Source of the DNA: Stagonosporopsis chrysanthemi
Taxonomy: Eukaryota; Ascomycota; Dothideomycetes; Pleosporales; Didymellaceae
Reading direction: 5' to 3'
Length of the DNA stretch: 64,000 bases
NCBI GenBank assembly: GCA_022560025.1
Contig: JAFISE010000140.1
Coordinates: 1-64,000, forward strand
Below are positions 8,893-21,528 of this stretch, piece by piece. The translations under genes and the position numbers were made by a program. The notes beneath the pieces are model-generated. The model did not search any database and had not been told where the DNA came from. It saw nothing but the letters and a program-made list of their open reading frames with translations. How positions within the stretch are numbered: position 1 is the first letter of the stretch; every line of letters begins with the position of its first letter.

Positions 8893-11800
8893 TTACATCA
8901 CACCCTCGAAGTCCTCCAGCGACTGTGTCTTCGTCTCCCCAACATCCTCAAAGATTGGCTCACCGGCCTTCTTCTGCAGATCCTGCAGCGCCTGTCCAAC
9001 CTCCTTAAGAACTTCATGAGCAACCGGAATCCACTCCTCGAAAGTGACAATCTCAATACCCAGCTTCTTGCCACCCTCCTTAACAAACGCCTGGCACTTC
9101 CACTCCCTCAGGGGCTCAGCGTGCGGGTAAATCGTCTCAAACTTAGCTTCTACACCGTTTCCGAATGGTAGCTCCTCAACCCATGCAGGCGCCTGGTGCA
9201 CGACTGTGTCGAACCAGGCCACCTCCTTGGGATCCCAGTCTGTGCAGTTCTCCACTATCTCTGCTAGACCCATGCTTTCGTACGCTGCGGACTCGATGTG
9301 TTGAGCCTGCACGAAGTTGAGCAGGTCGAGGTATGTCCAGCCAGCCTTGAAAGGCACGCGGAAGGGGATGTACTGCCATGTGGGTCCGAAGATACGGTCA
9401 GCGCTGGGTGCGCCGAGGTTACGGCCAGTAACAACTTCGCCGAAGACGACATCGCGCTTGTTGAGGCGATTGGCTAGCACTAGGGACCAGGCTGCAGTTG
9501 GGAGCGAGCCAATGGTGATGTCTTTGGGGCGTGAGGAGATGTCGAACTCGAGGTAGATATCTGCCATCTTCTTATCCCGGAGAGGAATTTCCGGCTTCAG
9601 GACGGACATCTGCGAGCCAGCAAGGAGAGATTGCCAGTAGGGAATGCTCTTGGGGATGTTATTGAGAACGACGTAGTTCACGTGCTTGGTGAACGGCACC
9701 GTCTCGATGACTTCAATGCCGGCGTACAGAGCGGAGAGCTGGTCGAAGACGAGAGGGAGACAGATTTCGTCATACTGAGCATGAGAGATGCGGAATGCCA
9801 AGGTAGAGGCGCCTGTTGACTGGGAGGTGAAGAGTGTGAAGCCGACGAACGAGGATCCATGTGGCTTCGGTTCCTCAATCTCCTTTTGCACATAGCTGTG
9901 TGCGAAAGTGTCAATATCTTCGTCATCAGGAACCGTAACCTCGCTGAATGGCACCTTCAGATCCTTAATCACCAAGCCTAATGTCTTGCCACCATCTGCG
10001 ACAAAGACGGTGCGCAAGACCTCATTGCGAGAAACAAGCTCCTGGCATGCTTCATGCAGCTTCTTCGTGTCAACAGCTGCGGTAAACTTGATCAATTCGT
10101 AACGTAGAGAGTAGCGAGGCAGATCCACTGTACCCTCGACGGCGAGCTGCTGCAGAGGTCGAGTAGGATACACGTCCACGATATCCCATCCAGGATTCTC
10201 CACGTATGAAATCAAGCGATCAGCGCTGAAGAGGCCAGCATCAGCCCCGAGCGCAGCAAACGGAACGTCGACATTCGCTTCAGGCCCGCCTGACGAGGTC
10301 TCTTGTGCTAGAGAAGCCAACTCGGATAACGACTTGCTTTGGAAGACTCCAGCCACGCTGATAGTAAGGCCCCGGGTACGTGCATCCGAGACCAGGCGCA
10401 TAGCGCCGATTGAGTCTCCACCAAGCTCGAAGAAGCTATCTTTCGGGCTAATGTCGCTCTTGGGCATACCCAATATACGGGCAAGCACGTCTAGAAGCTT
10501 GTCCTCCTTCTCATTACCAACACTAGATGCCAGCTCCGAGAGTGATTTGCTTTGGAAGATCTGTGCCACCGAGATGTTCAAGCCCTGCAGCCTGGCTTCA
10601 GATACGAGCCTCATCGCGCCAATCGAATCACCACCTAGCTCAAAGAAACTGTCGCTGGGGTTGATGTCTGCCTCTGGCATACCGAGGATCCGGCCCAAGA
10701 GACCACGCAGCTTCTCCTCGTTGGCCGAAAGTGCCTTGACTTGACCATTTTCGGTAGCTTGTGCTGGCAGCATATCAATGCCACTATCCGTCATAATATC
10801 CTTCGGCCTCAACTGAAGTGCGTCATGTAGTTCCTCAGGATCCAGAACTGCAATATCACCCAGCTTGCTCTCAGGGTTGCCGAGGAAGGCAGTCACGATG
10901 CGGTCGAGAACGACCAGCACCCTCCCCATAGCTGGAGAGGCAATGCACTTTGAGTCAAAGCTGGCCATAACCAGGAAACCATTCTCATCAAGCGTGCAAA
11001 CAAGCATGAGCGCGTAGGTGTTGAACTTCAACGCCTCTCTTGCCGCCTCAGCATCATCAGCAGGCAGGAACGAATCACCAGGAGCATTCTCGAGAGTCCT
11101 TCCTTCTGCCCAGTTCTCATCTTCCTTGGGATGGAGTACAAGACCAGTGCGTAGCTCACAAGCATGGCGTGCATCCTTGCTCACACGACGAATGTTTTGC
11201 AGACCCAGGTGCTCGTGTGGGATTTGCTGGACGGTGCTGCTGTGCACTTGCTGCAAGTATTCTGAAATTGGGCGATCGAGATTCAGACGCACGCGGACAG
11301 GGATCGTGGTGATCATTGGGCCTTCGATCTGCTCGATGCCGTTCACGCTTGCAGAGCGCCCGGTGAGAGTCTCGCCGAAGATGATGTCTGGATGACCCAT
11401 GTAGAGCGAGGATGTCAATGCCCACGCACCACGTATGATGGTCGCAAGAGTGAGCTTGCTGTGCGCCGTCGTTGGGACATTGACATAGTGTTCGAGTAGA
11501 GAGTCAGCGCGTGTGATGTACCCCTTCTGTGGCAGAGGAGGGAATTGGTGTGAACTCGCGCCGTTCAAACGCTCCTTCCAGTAGTCTTTAGCAACAGCGG
11601 GATCCTGGCTGGTCAGGTACTTGATGAAGTTCTTGAAGGAGGCAGGCCGTGACGTCTCAATACCGATGAAAGCTCGGTTGATGCGATCGAATACGAGCGG
11701 CATGGACCAGCCATCGTACACGGCGTGGTGCATAGTAATGATGAAGTGAGCTTTATCGCTACTTCCATCGTAAACGACTCCGTAACGGAATAGGGCCTTT

Positions 11801-14800
11801 CCAAGGTCCATCGTCTCAGCTTGGTCGACCTTGAGATACTCAGCAAGATTAGAGCCGTGTTCGCGTACAAGCTGGCCATCTTTGAGTACGATCTGGAACA
11901 GACCACGGCCGGGCACGTTGACAATACGCGTACGCAAAATCGGACAGCCTTCAATAGCCCCATCAAAAGCCTTCTTTAGGCGCTGGGCAATATCGACGGG
12001 AAGGTCTGCCACGCGCTGAGCGACATAAGCATCCTGAAACTTGGCTGACAGCGCCATCAAACCTTCCTGCAGAGGGGTGCAAGGATAGATATCTTCCACA
12101 TTTGAGGCATCGACAGCGCAAAGCTCGGCAGTCTCGGTTTTGGCCCTCTCTGCATCCCACTCCTGGCCGACCATCGAGAACGGAAGAACCTCGCTATCGT
12201 CTTCTTCAGAGACAGGCCTGGCTTTGGCGGCCATGGCGGAAAGAGTAGGATTAAGCATGATGTCTGGGACCGTCAAGATGAGACCCGCCTCGCGCGCTGC
12301 AGCCACGAGCCTCATGGCTCGCAGTGAATCGCCGCCCATGCTGAAGAAGTTGTCGTTGGCGCTGAAGTCTGCATCGCCGCCCAGGATCTTAGCCCACACA
12401 GGGATCAGCTTTAGCTCCATCTCAGTGCTAGCCTCCTTCTTCTCAGTAAGAAGAGCGTTGAAGCGTCTGAGGTCCTGTCGAGTAACTCCGTTGCCAATCT
12501 CGCGGAGCCTCTTCCGGTCCGTCTTGCAAGAAACGAGCAGGGGCATTTTCCACAGAGGAACGTATGCGCTTGGCACCATGTAACTCGGTAGGTCGTTGAA
12601 AAGGTGCTTAGTCATCTGTTGGAGAGCAGACTGAAACCTGTTGGAGAAGCTGCCAAACACTTGGCCATCGAGGTGGCGCATGCCGCTCTTTCTCTGCTCA
12701 ACGAGGAAAGCAACGAGTGTCTGCTCTCCAGCACCGCCAGGCTTGATAACTTCAACAGCGAGCTGGGTGTCCGCAGGGAGGTGCTTTTGCATGTTATATT
12801 CGATCTCCGCAAGTTCAATACGCTGTCCGCGGAGCTTCACTTGCTGGTCCTGACGACCCACGAAGATGACTTCTCCGTAGCCATCGGGGTCGTAACGGAC
12901 GAGATCGCCAGTTTTGTAGAGCTTACCCTTCCTGCCAGGGAATGATTTGCTTCCCCTTGTCAAGAAGTCGGGGTTTTCGATGAACACTTCGTTGGTCTTC
13001 GCTGGGTTGTTGAGATAGCCCATGCCGACAATGGGCCCCTCGATGAGTAGCTCCCCAGCCGCACCGACTGGAACGAGCTTATTGTGATCCTCAGGATCAG
13101 CGAGCCAGATCGCAGCACCTGTTCCCGTGCCCATGGTGATGTATGGCTTAGCTCCAACATCGCCGTTGATGGTGGCACCAACGGTGCATTCAGAAGGTCC
13201 GTAGGCGTTCACAATCCTTGTTCGCTTGCCCCAAGAGGCAGCATCACTTGCTGAGGTGCCCTCACCTCCAAGCGCGATTGAATCGAGATGATCCAGAATA
13301 TCAACATCCAGCGTGCGAGCCACAGAAGGCGTCATACCGGCCAAAGTCACCTTCATGTCTCGCATGGCACCGCTGAGATCGTTCATTCGACGCTCATCAG
13401 AGGGTGTGCATAGAGTGCCGCCGTGAGCAGTTGTGCAAAGCATGGAGTCAATGCACACATCGAAAGCGTAACTGGCAAAATCGAGCACTCTAGAGTGTGG
13501 TCGGTAACCGACAGCAAATGCTCGAGGAATTGCACCAGACGTGTATTGGCTGTGCGAAATCAAGCATCCCTTTGGCAGACCCGTGCTACCACTGGTGAAC
13601 TGGATGTACAGGGCGGACGATGGGGACACCTTTGGCAGAGTTGTATAGGGCTGCTGTTCTGCATATGGTCCGTATACCTTCTCGAATTTGGATGCAGATA
13701 CCGGGATAATGGTTGCTTGAGGAGCAATTCGTGCAGCAAGCGAAGCTTGCGATTTGGAGGCGATGAAGATGGTCGCACTGACTTGCTCAACCACCGTTCT
13801 CAGGCGTCCTTCTGGCTGTGCCGGATCCAACAACGAAAAGCACGCGCCTGCCTTCATGATCGCAAGCACAGCAACGATCGTCCACCGGCACTTCTCGAAG
13901 AGAACCGGGACAATTTGATTTGGCGAATCATCCAATGATCGCAGGATTCGCGCAAGGTGTGTTGAGTAGTCATCGATTTCTTTGTAAGTCAGACTGCCAT
14001 CCCAGGCTTCGATAGCGTTCTTGTCAGGCTGCTTCTCAGCTTGCTCTGCCACCAGCTCGTGCATACACGTCTGAAGGTGTGGAGGCAATGGAGAGTTCCA
14101 GTTCCAGATCTCGTCCAGCTCAGACTCTGAAATGGTAAGGATGTCGGAAATTGGGGTATCAGGTACGCGAGAAAGGGTATCAATGATAGAAGAGAAGAAT
14201 TGCAGTTCAGACACAGCCTGGTGTCGTGACATTGTTGGCGGTTGCCATCGTGAGGTTGCTTGTAGCGGGCTTTTTCCGAAATCAATGGACAGCTCGAAAG
14301 TCCACTACATTACTGTTAGTGGTTGTTAGAGCGATAGTGGAGGGCTTCTCTCACCTCCTCTTTGGTGCCGTCATTCAGGAAAATAGATCTACCGTCAAGT
14401 AAGACGTCTTTCAATCTCACGTCGCGGATCTTTCCGGCGAGACTTGCAGCGCTGCTATGGCTGTTCAAGTCCAGATCCGGAACTGGTATCAATTGGCGCT
14501 TGTCAGAACCAGCGCCTTTGATGCCCCAAGAGAACTGGTGGAAAACGTCTCTGAGGTATCTCTGCACGAGAATCGTCCATGCTGTCAAGATGGCATCCAG
14601 TGCTGCCTCTGGCGATTGGTCTTTGAGAGATGTAAGTTCCACCTGATTGGGCGCTTCGGTGTGGCCATTTGTTTGAGTATGTCCATTGTTATATGAACCA
14701 TTCTCGTTTACATCCATAAGGCCATTGCTGTTGACCTTGACCTCAGTTTTCTCTTGCGCTACCCCACCATAGCGCAGAGTGTGTTCACCATTTGCCAGAT

Positions 14801-14804
14801 GCAT
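8893..14804 (-). CDS. sidD: Hydroxamate siderophore NRPS, SidD/NPS6-like (A-T-C-T-T-C)
   Basis: Two exons, 14804-14355 and 14304-8893, give 1953 aa. Approximate order: N-terminal leftover of a condensation-like region (1-230); adenylation domain (230-750) with FTSGSTGLPKG, NAYGPSECT, YKTGDLVRYDPDG and a C-terminal KTDRKRL lysine; carrier T1 (GGDSL, Ser near 807); condensation C1 with an intact HHAVYDGW (near 1010); two adjacent carriers T2 and T3 (both FFELGGDSIGAMRLVS, 71 residues apart, near 1377 and 1448); terminal C2 with SHAQYDE (near 1657). A single A domain plus iterative T and C domains is the layout used for fusarinine-type siderophores, where one acyl-hydroxyornithine is joined repeatedly by ester bonds. 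The divergent GNAT gene and the ABC transporter, monooxygenase-like, acyltransferase and ligase genes nearby support this. Product identity is inferred. Confidence 0.88.
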
Positions 14805-16331
14805 CTTTACGTGTTCAGGATGAAATCCTCCTCTTGGATTATGCTGTAGGATGTATGGGGAGGGAATGGGGAAGTATAGGTTTTCTTGGGTCCGGCGGTT
14901 TTTCCCACGAACCTCGTCGTATAGTAGGCCAAGCTTCTCAGAGGTTGAAGGGACCGATCATTCCAGCACAGCTGCCGCTGCTACGAGAAAAAGCGAGCTA
15001 CCCACAGCTCAGACTAGGATATAGGTCCGGGGCGCTTTGGGGCCAGGCTGTCGTGCTAGGACAGCAGCCGCCCGCGCGTCATATTCGTAACTGCTGCAGC
15101 GAACCTCGGGTCCATCTGCCCACGCCATCTTTCGCTAGACATGTCGATTTGTTTGACGTAAATGTCAAAGTCAATAAGTGACATTTCATCGACCTAGCTC
15201 AATAGCCCTGTTTAGCCGTAACAAAACCCCGGCACCGGGCGCAAGGACACCCCACATTTAGCGGATCAGATAAAAAATTCATGTGGGAGAGCTTGCACTT
15301 AGCTGCATCTGATAAGTTTGGTGGCAGCATCATCGTTGAAATTACAAGGGACGGAGCTTCCTGTTGAGGTAGCTGCTAATTGCGCGTCATGCAGCGTGAC
15401 ATCGGTGGGCTGCAGATTCCCTTCCATCTGATAACGGCCGATGCTCGGAAGAGCCAGATCAGCCTCTATGTGTCAAGTTTCAGGCATGGTGTATTTTCTG
15501 CCCGATCGACACTATTTTGCATCACTTGGGACCTGCTGCATCGATCAACGAAATGTTCCCGGATGGGTAGAAGGGCCGAGGATGTCGTGCTACACAAAGT
15601 CTGCATGCCTGCCTGCTCGTGCACGCCAACGACAAACCGCAGCGTGAGGTTGAATTTACAACTCACTTCGCTGAAGCATATAAACTGTACGCAGACCCTG
15701 TGGTGACAGGATGGCTTTTCGCTTGCAGCGGATCTGATATGCTTAGCCTCGTCAAAGGGCTAGTACAGCGCCAAATGGTCCTAGGGTGCACTTGATGTCT
15801 GTGGCGTGTCAGTCGCCGCGATGTAGGCCGAAACTCAAGATGCGTGGGGCCTTAGTGCACTAGGCTTGACTGGTGAATGACCACTACTGTACAACTCTGC
15901 TCCACAGCAACTTTGAGCTCTGAATTTGTGGTGACGAGGCCTATGAGGATCTGAGAGCCCAAGTCGTGCTCGCAATTGCAAAACGATCATCACAAATGCT
16001 TGGGTTTTCTTGGGATTCTTGGTGTTCGTACATCAAGAACGGGAGGTTTCGCTCAGTGTCGTCATGTCTTTCGATTGTGTAAAGCCGCCGTGTACTGTCT
16101 TCGAGTCAAACATCATCCGACAGTCGACACCACGTGGTAACTCCACCTGTATGCAAGAGGTCCAGATCCCCCGATCAGAGTACGAAGCAGTGTGGATCAA
16201 ATCTCGTGAAGTGTTCCGTTTACGTACCTGACCTGCAGCCTTGACTTGAACCAGCACAGCTCTGTGAGTACTACGCATTGACACTGGTGCTTGTTCAACT
16301 TACACGCCTTACCAGTTTGAGCCATTTCACC
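14805..16331. promoter_or_regulatory. Divergent promoter region NRPS / GNAT
   Basis: This 1.5-kb region has no gene and separates two divergent starts. It carries three exact iron-GATA sites and one near-match (15732-15740, ATCTGATAT). An 8-bp inverted repeat (AAATGTCA near 15160, TGACATTT near 15180) is also present; its meaning is unknown. Confidence 0.7.
15265..15434. promoter_or_regulatory. Three exact ATCWGATAA iron-GATA sites (NRPS/GNAT promoter)
   Basis: ATCAGATAA is at 15265-15273, and ATCTGATAA is at 15307-15315 and 15426-15434, all on the plus strand. ATCWGATAA is the established site of fungal iron-responsive GATA repressors (SreA, Sre1, Urbs1, Fep1). They lie about 460-630 bp upstream of the NRPS start, so iron repression of both divergent genes is expected. 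Confidence 0.8.
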
Positions 16332-17092
16332 ATGGGTTTCGTGGTTCTACCTGCCCTGCAGGCAGATATTAGTGTAGTGTACGACGTGTACTTCGCGGCC
16401 TTTAAGGACAACGCAATTACAAGGGCCTTGTTCCCTTCAGCCACAGCGGAAGATCTGACGGATCCAGAGTCCGAGTTCCGGTACGTGGGATCATGAATGC
16501 ATATCCGTAACGGTGTCGCTGACCCCTGAACAGCAAAGCGCATACTGCACACACACTGCAGTACTGGCAGAACAACCTAACACAGCATACCCTGAAATGT
16601 GTGGATTCGGAAACGGGCAGCGTTGTTGGTATGGCCTTGTGGGATGTGTACATCACTCCTAGTGATTGGGAGAAAGGCGAGATAGGATGGCTTCAAGGGA
16701 AAGAGAGGGAACGTGCTGAGGCACTGATAGGTCCGCTGTGGGGCGCACGAGAGAAGATGTGGAGCAAAGAGCGTTATTTGTACTGCCACGTGATTGCAGT
16801 CCACCCAGATTCTCAGCGCAAGGGCGTTGGTGAGCTGTTGGTGGAGTACGGGAAGAAAATCGCGTTGCAGGCAAATCTGCCGATATACGTTGAGAGCTCG
16901 CAGGATGCTATTCGCCTCTACGAAAAGTCAGGCTTCAGATGGTTGAAAGAGCGTCCTGTCCATAAGTCGAACGACTTGTGGCCAGACCAAGCAAACAAAA
17001 ACCAGGGAGACCTTGAAGTTCCACTTCTGGTGTGGATTCCAGGAGGTGAGATGAGACTGCTACCAAACACTGTCCAGCTTGCCTCAAGTTAA
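16332..17092 (+). CDS. GNAT-family N-acetyltransferase in the siderophore cluster
   Basis: Two exons, 16332-16480 and 16534-17092, give 235 aa. The C-terminal half holds the acetyl-CoA-binding GNAT signature: HVIAVHPDSQRKGVGELLVEYG (a Q/R-x-x-G-x-G/A pyrophosphate loop, here QRKGVG), followed by YVESSQDAIRLYEKSGF, the usual motif B. GNAT enzymes move an acetyl group to an amine. In Aspergillus, SidG is an acetyltransferase that N-acetylates fusarinine C to triacetylfusarinine C; this gene could fill that role by position, being divergent from the NRPS and sharing three iron-GATA sites. Sequence alone cannot separate it from unrelated fungal GNAT proteins, so the substrate is inferred. It runs convergent with the ABC transporter gene, 63 bp apart. 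Confidence 0.82.
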
Positions 17093-17155
17093 CGGATGCA
17101 AATGTCTATTTCATGTTTATCAATTAAAACTATATGATACAAGATCGATTAAACG

Positions 17156-20100
17156 CTAATCCAACATTTGATGAAGAGCGTTGACACGATAGCTCTCACT
17201 TCTCAGAACGAGGTCCTCATGACGACCTTGATCTACCACTTGACCACCTTCCACCATGAAGATGACATCAGCCCTTGCAATAGTTCGCAGTCGATGGGCA
17301 ATGGCAATAACAGTAACACCATGACCTTTGACAGCACGTTCTAGACCAAGTTCCAAGGCCTTTTCGCTTTCTGCATCAAGAGCACTGGTACTCTCATCGA
17401 GCAACAACAACTTAGGCTTGCGCACAAGAGCACGCGCAATTGACAGTCTTTGGCGCTGTCCGCCGGAAAATTGGGAGCCATTGGCACCACACTCGGTCTC
17501 GTACCCTTGTGGCAGTTCCATAATGGTCTGATGGATGTTGGCGAGCTCACACGCCTCTTGAATTTCAGCATCCGAAGGCTCATGCCCAGGACGGGCGCCC
17601 AAGGCAAGGTTGAATTTGATACTGCCCTGGAAAAGAATATTATTCTGGGGCACATAGGCAATGTCATCGCGGAATGAAGTGCCGTGTGCGCGTGAGATGT
17701 CTGTTCCGTTGATGGAGATACTTCCAGCCGACGGCGAATAGAAACGCTCAAGCAACGCCAGAACTGTACTCTTGCCTGCACCGGAGGGTCCAACAAGAGC
17801 ACAAAATTGCCCGGGCTGAATGGAAAGCGACAAGGAAGTAAGGACCTGAACACCAGGACGTGCTGGGTAGGAGAACTGTACATCCTTGAACACCACGCGA
17901 GCACCTCCGCCAGAGGTTGCAGGTGTGGATGGGTCAGCAAGTGCTTCGATATCACGCTTCTCCTTATCGATCGAATCGAGATCAAGAGACGATCTGCCGG
18001 ACGCAGTACCTGAAGGATCGTCGCCCAGGTCCACCACGCCGCATATGCGAGAGATCGCACCCTTAGCTTTGGAAAGTTCGGGAGCGAGTGTGAAGAGCTG
18101 GCCCCACAGCTGTGCCGAAAGAAGCATGGAGATGAGAACAACGAAGAAGGCGGTCTGATCGTAACGACCCTCAACAATGTTTTTGGAACCCCACCAGTAT
18201 GCAAAAGCGTAGATGAAGCTTCCGCAAGAGTTGGCAATCGCTAGCCAGATGTTGGTCTTGAAGCTTTGCTTTACCATCTCTTTGCGCGGTGCTACGAGCG
18301 ATCTACGGTAGGTCTGAATAATCTCCTCCTCGATCGACAGTGCATGAACGGTGCGGATATTTGCAACAGCTTCGATGGTGACTCCGATAGATGCCGAGAA
18401 GGCGCCTGCGTGTTTCACAGCGAACTTGCCAATGGCATGAAGTTGCATGTAGCCAGCTCCCAGCAACAACGGCACAATGACCAAGCATACAACGGCGATT
18501 CTCCATGCGACGATGTGAGAAAGGATAATCGCCGCAATGAAATTGACAACCACGGAAAACAAGGTACCAACGATAGAACCGCTGAACCCAGCCAACGAAT
18601 TGCCGTCTTTAGTGATGTACTCCAGGAGCTGAGACGGACTTCTGCCTTCAGACTCATGCCATTGCAGGGGCTGCTGTAGAAGAGAACGCATGGACAAAAC
18701 ACGTACTTTGTAGATGAGTCGTTCAGAAATCACTCCAAACGAAGCCCAGCTCGTGAAGTTGGCCAAGAAGGCTACGCATGCTACCATAAACCACATGCCT
18801 GCAAGTAGTGAACCTTGAGATCGGATATAATCTGACGGATTGCAGGGCGACATCACGCCCATGACGTTTCCGAATAACAGTCCGGATGCTGAATACTGCC
18901 CGCCGACGATGAGGGCACCCAAGAAGGCTATCAAGAGAAGCAGTGCGTATGGACGAACCATAGGTCCCATTGTCTTCGAGATAGATCTTGCGACGATTTC
19001 GCCGTTGGCCCCCTTCGACGGTTCCGGCTTGTCTGCTGCTTTGATAGGGAGTGCATCTGTGTCAGCAATGCCTGGCGTCGATTGCTCATTCTTAACCAGG
19101 TCGATTTCATCATCATCGAGGCTTGTCCTTGAGCTTGAAACGCCGTCATCGGTAACTTTTACGGTTTGCAAGCGTATCATGTCTGCATAGGACTGGTTCA
19201 ATGCGAGGAGCTCGTCATGGGTTCCTTGTTCGATAATATCGCCCTTCTTCATGACGATGATCTTAGAGGCGTTTCGAATGGTCGATAGACGATGCGCAAT
19301 GGAGATCACAGTTCGGCCCTGAGAAGCTCGATCGATAGCAGCTTGGATGCGCTGCTCACTGGCTGAATCCAGTGCGGCAGTCGCTTCGTCCAGGATAAGG
19401 ATCTTAGGATCGCGGACAAGAGCACGGGCAAGAGCAACTCTCTGCTTTTGGCCTCCGCTGACAAGGCTTCCACTCGATCCTACAAGCGCAGCAAAACCGA
19501 ACTCCAATCTATCGATAAACATGGCGACGTCTGCCAAGTCTGCTGCGTGCTTCACCAGGGTGAGAATCTCAGCCACTTCAGGCCCGGCCTTTTCGGCAGC
19601 CTTGGCGAGATCTTCTCCATTTCTGACCTCTTTGGTAAGGTTTGCCAACGTGTTGCTCAGAAGTATCTTTTCGAAGCGAGAATGAGCAGGCGAGTTGACG
19701 AGTCCAAGTGCGATGTTTTCCAGGATTGATCGGTCGAGGAGGGAAGGTTCCTGCGGAACGAGACTGATGAAACCTCTCAAGGACTTGACGTTGATTTCCT
19801 TGATGTTTCGCCCATCTATGAGCACATCACCACCTGATGGATCATAGAAGCGGCTTATAAGACTGGCAATTGTTGACTTGCCACTGCCGGACAATCCAAC
19901 AATAGCAGTGAGCTTGCCGGCCTCGCAATCGATTGAGATGCCATTCAAGACTGGATGGTCTGGCCTCGAGGGGTAGGTGAATTCCACATTGCGGAAGGCG
20001 ATCTGGCCGTTGACAGTAGAAGGCTTCTCAGCAGATGTTGAGGTGTTGTCAATGGTAGGCTGAGTCTCGATGTCCTTACGCAGTCGATCAAATGCACTGA

Positions 20101-21142
20101 TCGCACCACCGAACAGAGGAAGCATAGGAGCAATTTGACTAAGAACAATAGCACCTGAAACCCGTTAGCAATGACTCTATCTTCCTCGATTGAGATACGA
20201 ACCGTCAAGCAGGATAAACGTTACAGTATAGATTTCACCGATAGTGTCGTTACCCCTACCATCGACGGTGTCGGCAATTCTCTTGCTACCCTGCCAGTAC
20301 CCGAGCGCGCTGGAAGAGAAAGCGATGAAGTATAGTAACCCTGCCATTATAGCTGCGGCTATGGCTTTGCGTATACCAGCATGGCGAGCCTTCCCCAGAT
20401 GGCCACGGAACTTCTCTTCGAGCCTCTCGTTCGCGCCCAGGGCATGAACAAGACCAACATTGCTCAGGGCCTCGGAAGCAAGAGCACTGGCTGACCCAAA
20501 GGATCCTCCAAGACTAACTGTGTATTTACCCACGTAGTGCCCACCGACCACTGCCATGAGAAGGAAGGCTGGGATCAGAGAAACGAGCATCCCCGCAAGC
20601 TCGGCATTCTTGATGAAACCAACAATGTATGCTGTCACACAGAACGAGAGGCAGGTCAATGCGACGCCGACCTTCTCGCCAGTTCCCCCTTCGATTGCTG
20701 AAATATCGCCATTCAGACGAGACGACACTTCTCCTGATTGGAGATTGTCAAAGAAGGCAAGATCTTGTCGTAGAAGGTTTCTGAGATAACGGTCCCGGAT
20801 ACGTTGCGCTAGCCGTTGCGATGCTATGTTCCAACATACTAGGTGGATGTAGATGCAGGCAAAACTCGCGATAGCGATGTACACAAGAAGCAGAACCTTC
20901 TCATTTATCGACGACATATCCTCGCTACCCCCCGTGCCTTCGCGGTTACTGCAAGTTGCATCGTTGATGTCGTCGACAAGTTGACCGAAGATAATACCAA
21001 TTAGCGGAAACGGAACACCAGCTGCGATGGCAAAGACGGCTCCGGTACACACGAGGAGTTTGTCAAGCCAGGTGGGGTTTGCGTAGAAGAGGAGCTGAAA
21101 GAAGGCCAGATACGGCGTAAGGGATGGCTTCTTGAACGCCAT
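17156..21142 (-). CDS. Full-size ABC transporter, ABCB/MDR type, probable siderophore-pathway exporter
   Basis: Two exons, 21142-20203 and 20154-17156, give 1312 aa in the order TMD1-NBD1-TMD2-NBD2. NBD1 has Walker A GLSGSGKST, signature VSGGQKQR and Walker B ILILDEATAALD. NBD2 has GPSGAGKST, FSGGQRQR and LLLLDESTSALD. All catalytic motifs are intact, so both sites should hydrolyse ATP. The linker after NBD1 is acidic and Ser-rich. ABCB proteins of this kind (for example SitT in Aspergillus) sit in fungal siderophore clusters, where they are thought to export the siderophore or its breakdown products; a general drug exporter of the Pmd1 type is the alternative. Two near-matches to the iron-GATA site precede the start. 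Confidence 0.9.
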
Positions 21143-21528
21143 CGTGCCCAGGAAACCAGGACAAGGTCTGGTGTTGGGGGCTCACTCGACGACGTTGAGA
21201 GGTGTGAAAGATTTCTAGACACGCTTGCAAAGGGAGTACAGTACAAGGGTGCTGTGCCCCAACCAAGACGCGACGGCCACGATCGACATGGGCGGATCCT
21301 GGCATAACGTCAACGGGTATAGCCTCACGTGAAACACGCATAGTGGATGTGAGGCCCGCCGTCGGTGGCGCTGAGTGGCAGAGAGGCCGGCCATGTCGCT
21401 CGGAGCGAAGCCGGAGATTGACCAGCTCGAGTTAATCAGATTTAGCCAAGGAGCAGAATAATCAGATGAAAATTTGCTTATTATGTAACAAATGGCCCGC
21501 TTTGCACCTTCCCAATCAGAACAGCTGT
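21143..21528. promoter_or_regulatory. ABC transporter promoter with two near-match GATA sites
   Basis: The region carries ATCAGATTT (21435-21443) and ATCAGATGA (21461-21469). They match ATCWGATAA at seven and eight of nine positions, so binding is uncertain. No gene is seen. Confidence 0.45.
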
